From: Flavobacteriales bacterium
GTDB taxonomy: Bacteria; Bacteroidota; Bacteroidia; Flavobacteriales_F; PHOS-HE28
NCBI GenBank assembly: GCA_020847755.1
Contig: JADLBK010000050.1
Span: 1 to 51,011 of the forward strand
DNA: 51,011 bases
Direction: 5' to 3'
The notes beneath the pieces are model-generated. The model was not told the origin of the DNA. It saw only the letters and a list, made by a program, of their open reading frames with translations, and ran no database searches. The position numbers were made by a program, and so were the translations under genes. Positions 31,837-38,530 of this stretch are shown piece by piece. Each line of letters starts with the position of its first letter. The stretch's first letter is position 1.

Positions 31837-32424
31837 ATGACCACGACGTTCCACGCCGCGCAGCGCGGCCTTGCCCTCCTCCTTCTGACCACCTTCATCC
31901 TGCCCGGTTGCAAAAAAGAGGAACCCGGAGCCAGTGGCCCTCCGGCCAACGAAGAAGAGCTCATCACCACCGTTCGCCTCCACTTGCGCTCGGTGGGCGG
32001 CACCGAGCACAAGCACTGGACCTACCGCGACATCGACGGCCCTGGTGGCAACGATCCCGTTCTTGAGGTGGACACCCTTTCGGCCGATTCGGTCTACCAT
32101 GTGGAGATCGACGTGCTCAACGAGAGCGCGAGCCCGGTGGACACCATCACCCACGAGATCGACGATGAAGGCGCCGAGCACCAGTTCTTCTTCCAACCCA
32201 GCGGGGTGAACATCACCGTCGCCTACGACGATGCCGACCTGAACGGCCGTCCCATCGGTCTTCGCTCGATCTGGACGGTCGGCGCTTCCAGCACCGGTTC
32301 CATGCTGATCACCCTGCGCCACGGACCGGACAAAACAGCGCCCGGGGTGATCGATGGGGACATCACCAATGCCGGGGGAGAGACGGACATCGCAGTGGTT
32401 TTTTCACCCGTGGTGGTGGACTGA
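31837..32424 (+). CDS. 'Type 1 periplasmic binding fold' superfamily lipoprotein
   Basis: 195 aa from ATG 31837; the track ORF from 31636 overlaps the previous gene in another frame. Lipoprotein signal (LLLLTTFILPGC, acylated Cys, then KKEEPGASG). The mature part (EEELITTVRLHL, then DIDGPGGNDPV, EHQFFFQPSGVNITVAYDDAD and ITLRHGPDKTAPGVIDGDI) matches by memory a Bacteroidetes family named for its predicted fold and usually found beside a TonB-dependent receptor. No receptor is present here. Probably outer-membrane ligand binding; ligand unknown. Confidence 0.7.
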   Translation: MTTTFHAAQRGLALLLLTTFILPGCKKEEPGASGPPANEEELITTVRLHLRSVGGTEHKHWTYRDIDGPGGNDPVLEVDTLSADSVYHVEIDVLNESASPVDTITHEIDDEGAEHQFFFQPSGVNITVAYDDADLNGRPIGLRSIWTVGASSTGSMLITLRHGPDKTAPGVIDGDITNAGGETDIAVVFSPVVVD

Positions 32425-32490
32425 CCCGTGTGGGAACGCGAACGGAAGGTGGGCAGGAGCCCGACCTCCGTGTTTCAGGCCGCTCGGGGC

Positions 32491-32498
32491 GATCTTCG
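32491..32498 (+). promoter_or_regulatory. -7-like GATCTTCG abutting the SGNH gene start
   Basis: Ends 4 nt before ATG 32503. Confidence 0.35.
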
Positions 32499-32502
32499 AC
32501 GC

Positions 32503-33396
32503 ATGCGACGGATAGGGGTGCTCCTGACGTTCGGCCTTCTGGCCGGCCTGGTCTCCACGGAGCTTCTGCTCAGGGCCTTGGGACGTCTGAACCATCCCCT
32601 GTTCGAGGCCGATCCCCAGTATGAGTACCTGATGCGTCCCGATCAGGATGTGCGGTACGGGCGCATCCACTACGTGACCAATGCGCTCGGGCTTCGGTCG
32701 CCTCCGATCGGTCCCAAGCGCGGCCGCCGCGTCCTCATCATCGGCGACTCGGTGATCAATGGGGGGCAGCAGACCACACAGGACAGCCTGGCCACCGAAC
32801 AGGCCGCACGACGGACCGGGGTCGAACTGATCAACCTCAGCGCGGGCAGCTGGGGCACCGAGAACGCGATGGCGTGGATCCGGGCCCATGGCCTGATGCA
32901 GGCGGACGCCCTGATCATCGTCCTCAGCAGCCACGACGCCTACGACCGGATGACCTTCGAGCCGGTGGTCGGCCATCATCCCTCGTATCCGGCCGAGCGC
33001 CCGCAACTTGCCCTATCGGCCGAGTTGGACCGCTGGACCCATCGCAGGAGGGATCGGAGAGCGGTGAGCGACCGCACATTCGCGAGCGGATGGCGGGCCC
33101 TTCGGGACACCGCTGTCGTCCGTGGACTGCAGCTCACGGTGGTCCTTCATCCCGAACTGGGCGAATTGGCCATGGGTCGCTACGACGTCCGCGGTGCACG
33201 GATCCTCGACTCGCTCACGACCTGGAACGTTGCCGTAGTGACCACGATCGATCGGATGGACAGCGCGATGTACACGGACCGCATCCACCTCAATGATCGC
33301 GGGCAGGCCGCCCTTGCCGATGTCCTGGTGGAGGTGATCGACCGGTCGACACCCGCGAATACCTTCGGCCATGATCCGTCCTCTCCCACCCGCTGA
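32503..33396 (+). CDS. SGNH/GDSL hydrolase family protein
   Basis: 297 aa. Start at ATG 32503 (MRRIGVLLTFGLLAGLVSTELLLR, a signal anchor); the track start at 32428 adds a charged leader. The nucleophile block is VLIIGDSVINGG, an Asn/Gly block lies in INLSAGSWGTENA, and the catalytic Asp-x-x-His is in TDRIHLNDRG. Probably a periplasmic or membrane-anchored esterase or deacetylase acting on glycan or lipid acyl groups; substrate unknown. Its last 26 bp overlap the mnmH start. A partial relative lies at the left window edge. Confidence 0.78.
   Translation: MRRIGVLLTFGLLAGLVSTELLLRALGRLNHPLFEADPQYEYLMRPDQDVRYGRIHYVTNALGLRSPPIGPKRGRRVLIIGDSVINGGQQTTQDSLATEQAARRTGVELINLSAGSWGTENAMAWIRAHGLMQADALIIVLSSHDAYDRMTFEPVVGHHPSYPAERPQLALSAELDRWTHRRRDRRAVSDRTFASGWRALRDTAVVRGLQLTVVLHPELGELAMGRYDVRGARILDSLTTWNVAVVTTIDRMDSAMYTDRIHLNDRGQAALADVLVEVIDRSTPANTFGHDPSSPTR
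33360..33367 (+). promoter_or_regulatory. -7 element TACCTTCG abutting the mnmH start
   Basis: TAnnTTCG ending 3 nt before ATG 33371, inside the 3' end of the upstream gene; predicts a leaderless mnmH-selD transcript. Confidence 0.45.
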
Positions 33397-34408
33397 ACTG
33401 CTGGAGCAGGCGGACCGCGTTCCCTTGATCGACGTGCGCTCCCCTTCGGAACACGCACGCGGTCACATCCCCGGAAGCGTCAACATCCCACTCTTCTCGG
33501 ACGCGGAGCGCGGTGAGGTCGGAACCTGCTACAAGCAACGCGGACGCGATGAGGCCGTCCTGCTCGGGCTTCGCTTGGTGGGTCCCCGTTTGGGCGACCT
33601 GGTGGAGCAGGCCCGCGCGATCGCACCGGAAGGCCGCATCGCCGTGCATTGCTGGCGCGGCGGAGAGCGCAGTGCCAGTGTGGCCTGGTTGCTCGACAAA
33701 GCCGGCTTCGCCGACGTCCGCACCATGCGCGGCGGATACAAGGCATTCCGCAGGCACATCCAGGAATGGTTCAGCCGGCCCTGGGACCTGCGTGTCCTGG
33801 GTGGTTATACGGGCAGCGGCAAGACCGAGCTGCTGGCCCTGTTGAGGGAACTGGGTGAGCAGGTCGTGGACCTTGAGGGGCTCGCGCAGCACAAAGGTTC
33901 GGCCTTCGGTGGGCTTGGTCAGGCCCCACAGCCCAGCACCGAGCACTTCGAGAACGTGCTCTGGCAGGTGTTGGGGACCGTTGACCCGAGCAGGCCCATC
34001 TGGGTGGAGGACGAGAGCCTGATGATCGGGCGTGTTCGCATACCGGATGCGCTTTTCGCACGCTTGCGCGCAGCCGACCTGTACTTCGTGGACATGCCTA
34101 TCGAGGACAGGGTCCAAAGGCTGGTGTCGGACTATGGTGGCACCAGCGCGGAAGAGCTGAAGGAACCCGTGCGCCGGATCGAGAAGCGACTGGGGCCGCA
34201 GCACTGCAAGGCCGCACTGGAGGCCTTGGACCGCGGAGACCTTGCCGAAGTGGCGCGCATCACGCTGCGCTACTACGACAAAGCCTACCTGCGGGGCGCG
34301 CGTGAACGCGATCCAGCCCGTGTTCGGACCATCCCGGGCCGGGCCACCGATCTTCGCGGCCTTGCCCAACGACTCGCCGACCATGTCCGCCACGAACACC
34401 TCCCCTGA
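33371..34408 (+). CDS. mnmH: tRNA 2-selenouridine synthase (SelU/MnmH)
   Basis: 345 aa. Replaces the 2-thio group of wobble uridine in tRNAs for Lys, Glu and Gln with selenium, using selenophosphate. N-terminal rhodanese domain with catalytic Cys94 (AVHCWRGGERSAS), then a P-loop domain (GYTGSGKT, 145-152) as expected for the full-length family. The 3' end overlaps selD by 26 bp, so the selenium donor enzyme is co-produced. Bifunctional members also remove geranyl groups from geranyl-thiouridine intermediates. Confidence 0.93.
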   Translation: MIRPLPPAELLEQADRVPLIDVRSPSEHARGHIPGSVNIPLFSDAERGEVGTCYKQRGRDEAVLLGLRLVGPRLGDLVEQARAIAPEGRIAVHCWRGGERSASVAWLLDKAGFADVRTMRGGYKAFRRHIQEWFSRPWDLRVLGGYTGSGKTELLALLRELGEQVVDLEGLAQHKGSAFGGLGQAPQPSTEHFENVLWQVLGTVDPSRPIWVEDESLMIGRVRIPDALFARLRAADLYFVDMPIEDRVQRLVSDYGGTSAEELKEPVRRIEKRLGPQHCKAALEALDRGDLAEVARITLRYYDKAYLRGARERDPARVRTIPGRATDLRGLAQRLADHVRHEHLP

Positions 34409-35438
34409 CCCCCCGGTGTTGCTCACGCAGTTCAGCCGCGGCTCCGGCTGTGGCTGCAAGCTCGCACCGGATGTGCTCGACCGCATCCTTCGCAGCGACC
34501 GCGTCGGTGCCGTCGACCCCCGGCTGCTCGTGGGACCGTCCACCAAGGATGACGCCGCCATCTATGCGCTGGACGACGACCAGGCATTGATCAGCACGGT
34601 GGACTTCTTCACTCCCATCGTTGACGATGCCCGGATGTTCGGCCGCATCGCCGCAGCGAACGCCCTCAGCGATGTCTATGCGATGGGCGGTTCGCCCCTT
34701 TTCGCCATCGCCGTGCTGGGCTGGCCGACCGACAAGCTTTCACCCGGGCTGGCCGCGGAGGTCATCGAGGGTGGGCGCGACACATGCCGTGAGGCGGGCA
34801 TCGTGCTCGCTGGGGGCCACAGCATCGATGCACCCGAACCGTTCTTCGGCCTGGCGGTCACCGGATCGGTCAAGCGCGCTTTCGTGAAACGCAACGACAC
34901 GGCACGGGTCGGCGACGTGCTCCTGCTCACCAAACCCCTCGGCACCGGGGTGCTGGCCACCGCCCTGAAGCGTGCGCAGCTCGATGACAACGGCCTTGCG
35001 GCGCTTACGGCACAGCTCGCCACGTTGAACCGGGCCGGCAGCATCCTGGGGCCCGTTGATGCCGTGCACGCCATGACGGACGTGACCGGATTCGGGCTGC
35101 TGGGGCACCTCTGGGAGATGTGCAACGGTGCAGGCTGCGCAGCCGAGCTCGAATGGCATGCGATCCCCTTCATCGAAGGTGCTTCGGCCCTCGTGGCGCA
35201 AGGTATCTATGCCGATGGCGGCATGCGGAATTGGCGGTCCGTGCATGCGCATGTGGAGGGTGCGAACACCATGGAACGCATGATCCTCGCCGCAGACCCC
35301 CAGACCAACGGCGGTCTACTGATCGCCGTCGATCCGCGAGCAGTGGACGAGGTGCACCGCATGATCCAGCGCACGGGGGTCACGGCCCAACGGGTCGGGA
35401 TCTTCGTGCAGGGCCCACCCGGCATCCGCATCCATTGA
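34383..35438 (+). CDS. selD: Selenide, water dikinase (selenophosphate synthetase)
   Basis: 351 aa from ATG 34383; the track start at 34242 lies deep in mnmH. Makes selenophosphate from selenide and ATP. The active-site segment FSRGSGCGCKLAP has Cys (residue 23) where some homologues carry selenocysteine. The glycine-rich ATP site (STKDDAAIYAL) and metal-site Asp/Asn residues (TVDFFTPIVDD) are intact, as are VTGFGLLGHLWEM and NGGLL near the end. The gene pair with mnmH implies that selenium is used here for tRNA modification; no selenocysteine genes are in the window. Confidence 0.94.
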   Translation: MSATNTSPDPPVLLTQFSRGSGCGCKLAPDVLDRILRSDRVGAVDPRLLVGPSTKDDAAIYALDDDQALISTVDFFTPIVDDARMFGRIAAANALSDVYAMGGSPLFAIAVLGWPTDKLSPGLAAEVIEGGRDTCREAGIVLAGGHSIDAPEPFFGLAVTGSVKRAFVKRNDTARVGDVLLLTKPLGTGVLATALKRAQLDDNGLAALTAQLATLNRAGSILGPVDAVHAMTDVTGFGLLGHLWEMCNGAGCAAELEWHAIPFIEGASALVAQGIYADGGMRNWRSVHAHVEGANTMERMILAADPQTNGGLLIAVDPRAVDEVHRMIQRTGVTAQRVGIFVQGPPGIRIH

Positions 35439-35492
35439 CCGGCACCCTCGATCGGCGAAGCAGCTTTCATCGGGATCTTGCGAGGAACACCG

Positions 35493-35500
35493 TAAGTTCG
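35493..35500 (+). promoter_or_regulatory. -7 element TAAGTTCG for the 181-aa basic protein
   Basis: TAnnTTCG match 44 nt before ATG 35545. The gene also has an AAAGGA purine stretch 4 nt or fewer before the ATG, so this is a leadered gene with a possible ribosome site. Confidence 0.4.
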
Positions 35501-35544
35501 CCCCTGATATCTGCTCTACAACGCCTCACTTAAACACGAAAGGA

Positions 35545-36090
35545 ATGGCAACGAAGCGTTTCTCTGAAAAGGACATCCATCAACTGCTGCAACATTACCG
35601 CGGCGAACGCCGGCGTCTGGCCTATCAGCTGGAAGGGGTGAAAAAGGCCCTCCGCGAACTTCGGGCCCTTCGCGCGGGAAAACCGGTCCCCGAAGAGGAC
35701 AAGAAGTCCACCCGGAAAGCGGCCGCCGGCAGCAAGCGTAAACCGGGCCGCCGTAAGAAGCGGACCATCACTGGTGGCGGATATCGCCTCAGTGGCTGGG
35801 ACACCGCCATCATGACCGCCGTGACCAACAACAACCGCATGATGACCAAACAGCAGTTGTTCGATGTGGTGAAGAAGTGGGCCAGCAAGAACGAACCGAA
35901 GACCACCGCGGCCGAGACCGAGGCCAAGTTGACGCGTTCGCTCCAGAAGCTCAGCGGTCGCCGCGGGCTCCTTGGCACCTACCGCACCGGCCTGCAGCGC
36001 GGCTATCACTATGGACTGAAGGACTGGTTCTTCAAGAGCACCGGAAAGCTCCGGCCCTCTCACTTGGACAAGCTCATCATCGAGCGGTGA
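35545..36090 (+). CDS. Basic hypothetical protein, possibly nucleic-acid binding
   Basis: 181 aa, no signal peptide. N-terminal helix likely coiled coil (about 8-46, IHQLLQHYRGERRRLAYQL ... ALRELRAL). A Lys/Arg-rich low-complexity linker follows (about 52-76, TRKAAAGSKRKPGRRKKR). The C-terminal domain (about 80-178) has a winged-helix-like run (GWDTAIMTAVTNNNRMMTKQ, LFDVVKKWASKN, LTRSLQKLSGRRGLLGTYR) and a conserved-looking aromatic end (HYGLKDWFFKS). I do not recognise the family; the make-up suggests DNA binding or a nucleoid-associated or transcriptional role. Monocistronic, with a strong terminator. Confidence 0.75.
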   Translation: MATKRFSEKDIHQLLQHYRGERRRLAYQLEGVKKALRELRALRAGKPVPEEDKKSTRKAAAGSKRKPGRRKKRTITGGGYRLSGWDTAIMTAVTNNNRMMTKQQLFDVVKKWASKNEPKTTAAETEAKLTRSLQKLSGRRGLLGTYRTGLQRGYHYGLKDWFFKSTGKLRPSHLDKLIIER

Positions 36091-36105
36091 ACCGCATGCC
36101 CCCGT

Positions 36106-36137
36106 GACGAAGGGCGGCCGCGTGGCCGCCCTTCGTC
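36106..36137 (+). terminator. Strong intrinsic terminator
   Basis: GACGAAGGGCGGCC-GCGT-GGCCGCCCTTCGTC, 14-bp perfect stem, 15 nt after the stop of the basic protein gene, followed by ATT. Confidence 0.8.
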
Positions 36138-36162
36138 ATTCCGGGCGACCACGGCCATGACG

Positions 36163-36170
36163 TACCTTCG
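36163..36170 (+). promoter_or_regulatory. -7 element TACCTTCG abutting the uspA-like gene start
   Basis: Ends 3 nt before ATG 36174 (9 nt before the alternative ATG 36180). Confidence 0.45.
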
Positions 36171-36173
36171 GAT

Positions 36174-36623
36174 ATGCCCATGAAGAACATCCTGGCCGCC
36201 GTTGACCTATCCCCCATCACCCATGAGGTGCTTCGCATGGCCGTTGATCTGGCCCGTGAGCACGGTGCGACCCTATGGATCGTTCATGTGGCCGCCCCCG
36301 ACCCGGACCTCGTCGGATTCGAACCCGGCCCGCAGCACATCCGCGATCACAGAGCGAATGAGCTGCGCGATGAGCACCTGGAGCTGCAGCAGCTCGCCGC
36401 GGAGCGGACCGCGGCAGGTGTCGACGCGCGGGCACTGCTTGTCCAAGGCCCCACCGTGGCCACCATCCTTGACCAGGCTGCACGGCTTCAAGCGGACCTT
36501 GTCGTCATGGGCTCCCACGGCCATGGGGCCCTGCACCGGTTCTTCGTGGGCAGCGTCTGTCAGCAGGTCCTGACCTCCACCCGCACGCCCCTGCTCATCG
36601 TCCCGTCAAGCGCCTCGGAATGA
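36174..36623 (+). CDS. Universal stress protein (UspA family)
   Basis: 149 aa (or 147 from ATG 36180). Single Usp domain: N-terminal KNILAAVDLSPITHEVLRMA, and the ATP-binding motif G-x2-G-x9-G-S seen as MGSHGHGALHRFFVGS, ending in TPLLIVP. An ATP-binding type Usp; role in stress or redox adaptation is inferred from the family. The stop overlaps the start of the sugar dehydrogenase gene (ATGA), implying coupling with it. Confidence 0.9.
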   Translation: MPMKNILAAVDLSPITHEVLRMAVDLAREHGATLWIVHVAAPDPDLVGFEPGPQHIRDHRANELRDEHLELQQLAAERTAAGVDARALLVQGPTVATILDQAARLQADLVVMGSHGHGALHRFFVGSVCQQVLTSTRTPLLIVPSSASE

Positions 36624-37759
36624 TCCACCGTGGCACCCGGGCGCTCGTCATCGTCTGTTCCTCATGGTCGCTGCTCGGAGGAGTATGCATGCCCACCATC
36701 CGATCCAGCCCTCCGGCCCTGGATGACATCGAACTGCCCGAGGGCTTCCACATCAGCGTATTCGCCGAGGGCGTGACCAATGCACGGGCCATGTGCTGGG
36801 GCGAGCGAGGCACCCTGTTCGTGGGAAGCCGGGCCGAAGGGGTCGTGCACGCGCTCACGGACACGGACCAGGACGGTCGGGCTGATATCCATCGCATCAT
36901 CGCCAGGGACCTCCGGATGCCCGCGGGTGTGGCCTTTCGGCAGGGCGCCTTGTATGTCTCCGCCGTGGACCGCATCCTCCGGTACGACTCCATCGAGGAC
37001 CGTCTTGAGAACCCACCGGCGCCGGCGGTGCTGCCCCAGTTGTTCCCCGCCGAGGACCACCATGGCTGGAAGTTCATCGCATTCGGCCCGGACGACCGCC
37101 TGTATGTGCCTGTGGGCGCTCCTTGCAACAACTGCCTCAGCGCGGACAGCCTCTTCGCCACCATCACGAGCATGACGGCGGACGGGAAGGACCTCCGTAT
37201 CGAGGCCCATGGGGTGCGCAATTCCGTGGGGTTCGACTGGCGGCCCGGGACCGGGGAGCTTTGGTTCACCGACAACGGGCGCGACTGGATGGGAGATGAT
37301 GCGCCGGACTGCGAGCTGGACCGGCTGGACGCCCGTGGTCGGCACTTCGGTTATCCCTACTGCCATGCGGGTGAGGTCACCGATCCGGAGTTCGGCGAGC
37401 AGCGCCCCTGCAGCATCTTCACCGCCCCCGCGGCACGGCTTGGCGCCCATGTGGCCCCCCTGGGAATGCGATTCCTCAGGAGTGACGCCTTCCCGGCAAA
37501 GTACAGGGGTGCGATCCTGGTCGCCGAGCATGGCAGCTGGAACCGCAGCACCCCGGTCGGCTACCGGGTGGTGGCCGCCTTTCCTCAGCCCGACGGCACG
37601 GCCCGGACCGAGGTCTTCGCCGACGGATGGCTGAAGGGCAACAGCGCCTGGGGCAGGCCGGTGGATGTGCTGGAGGCCCCCGACGGGAGCGTGCTCATCA
37701 GCGATGACGCGGCCGACCTGATCTACCGCGTGTGGTACACGGGTACCAACATCCGATAG
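36620..37759 (+). CDS. PQQ-dependent sugar dehydrogenase family protein (sorbosone/GSDH-like)
   Basis: 379 aa. Secreted: hydrophobic N-terminus (ALVIVCSSWSLLGGVCM); a lipobox around Cys23 is possible but not ideal. Beta-propeller of the soluble glucose/sorbosone dehydrogenase family, with LPEGFHISVFAEGVTNARAM, HHGWKFIAFGPDDRLYVPVG, GVRNSVGFDWRPGTGELWFTDNGRDWMGDD and AEHGSWNRS. The PQQ-contact Arg/Asn and catalytic His areas look preserved, but no PQQ biosynthesis genes are here. Likely a periplasmic aldose or aldehyde oxidase. Coupled by an ATGA overlap to the Usp gene. Confidence 0.82.
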   Translation: MIHRGTRALVIVCSSWSLLGGVCMPTIRSSPPALDDIELPEGFHISVFAEGVTNARAMCWGERGTLFVGSRAEGVVHALTDTDQDGRADIHRIIARDLRMPAGVAFRQGALYVSAVDRILRYDSIEDRLENPPAPAVLPQLFPAEDHHGWKFIAFGPDDRLYVPVGAPCNNCLSADSLFATITSMTADGKDLRIEAHGVRNSVGFDWRPGTGELWFTDNGRDWMGDDAPDCELDRLDARGRHFGYPYCHAGEVTDPEFGEQRPCSIFTAPAARLGAHVAPLGMRFLRSDAFPAKYRGAILVAEHGSWNRSTPVGYRVVAAFPQPDGTARTEVFADGWLKGNSAWGRPVDVLEAPDGSVLISDDAADLIYRVWYTGTNIR

Positions 37760-37798
37760 CTTTACTATCGCCTTCACTTGTATTTATGTCATGAACAA

Positions 37799-37806
37799 TA
37801 GCTTTG
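37799..37806 (+). promoter_or_regulatory. Promoter of the TetR-ABC-HlyD-TolC operon
   Basis: TAGCTTTG exact -7 match with CTTG at 37777-37780 about 18 nt upstream as a possible -33; in an AT-rich 87-bp gap. ACTATC (37764-37769) and GATAGT (37818-37823) form inverted half-sites flanking the promoter and could be operator halves for the TetR protein. Confidence 0.5.
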
Positions 37807-37846
37807 GCACATCTGTTGATAGTCATCCCATAACGCCGCGACCCCG

Positions 37847-38530
37847 ATGCAGCGACTTGCCCAGCTCGACATGCACGTCCAGGAACGCGTGTTCCTGAAG
37901 GACCCGTCCACCACGGACCTCGGACGGCGCATCATTGAACGCTCGATCGGCCTGATCGACGAGCTCGGGTTCGAGCGGTTCACCTTCGCCAAGCTCGCCC
38001 AAGCCCTGGGCACCGCGGAAAGCTCCATCTATCGCTACTTCGAGAACAAGCACCTGCTCCTGGTCTACCTCATCGGCTGGTATTGGAGCTGGCGCGAGTA
38101 CAAGCTCGTGTTCGACACGGCCAACCTCCCCGACCACAAGCAGCTCCTCGAGCGGGCCATCCGTTCCTTGACCGAACCGGTGGAGGACCGCGGGGCCTTC
38201 AACCATGTGGACCTTCGCGCCTTGTATCGCATCGCCAAGGCCGAGAGCCCGAAGGCCTATCTGGTGAAGGAGGTGGATGCCCGCGGTCGAGATGGCCATT
38301 TCACGTCGTTCGGCCGGCTATGCGACCGACTTCGTGAGCTCATCCTCCTGGTGCGGCGCGACCATCCGTTCCCGGCAGCATTGGCCTGCACCATCGCCGA
38401 GGGGTCCCTCGACCTGCACTTCTTCCATGAGCACATCCCCGGGCTGTCCGGTTTCGGGCGCAAGGACCGTACGGCCGACTTCCTCGTCCACCTTGCACAG
38501 GCCTCCATCACCCACCGCCCCCGCACATGA
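37847..38530 (+). CDS. TetR/AcrR family transcriptional regulator
   Basis: 227 aa. N-terminal helix-turn-helix (about 25-75: IIERSIGLIDELGFERFTF, AKLAQALGTAESSIYRYFENKHLLLVYLI), which is textbook TetR. The C-terminal ligand domain is unlike common drug-binding types by eye. First gene of an operon with ABC exporter, HlyD and TolC genes, whose start it overlaps (ATGA); it is therefore likely a self-regulated repressor relieved by the exported compound or a signal. An aromatic cluster (IGWYWSWREYK) follows the HTH. Confidence 0.88.
   Translation: MQRLAQLDMHVQERVFLKDPSTTDLGRRIIERSIGLIDELGFERFTFAKLAQALGTAESSIYRYFENKHLLLVYLIGWYWSWREYKLVFDTANLPDHKQLLERAIRSLTEPVEDRGAFNHVDLRALYRIAKAESPKAYLVKEVDARGRDGHFTSFGRLCDRLRELILLVRRDHPFPAALACTIAEGSLDLHFFHEHIPGLSGFGRKDRTADFLVHLAQASITHRPRT

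Noticed and set aside
34440-34470. Possible selenocysteine codon in selD
   Set aside because: The active-site codons read as Cys (SGCGCK) with no in-frame TGA.
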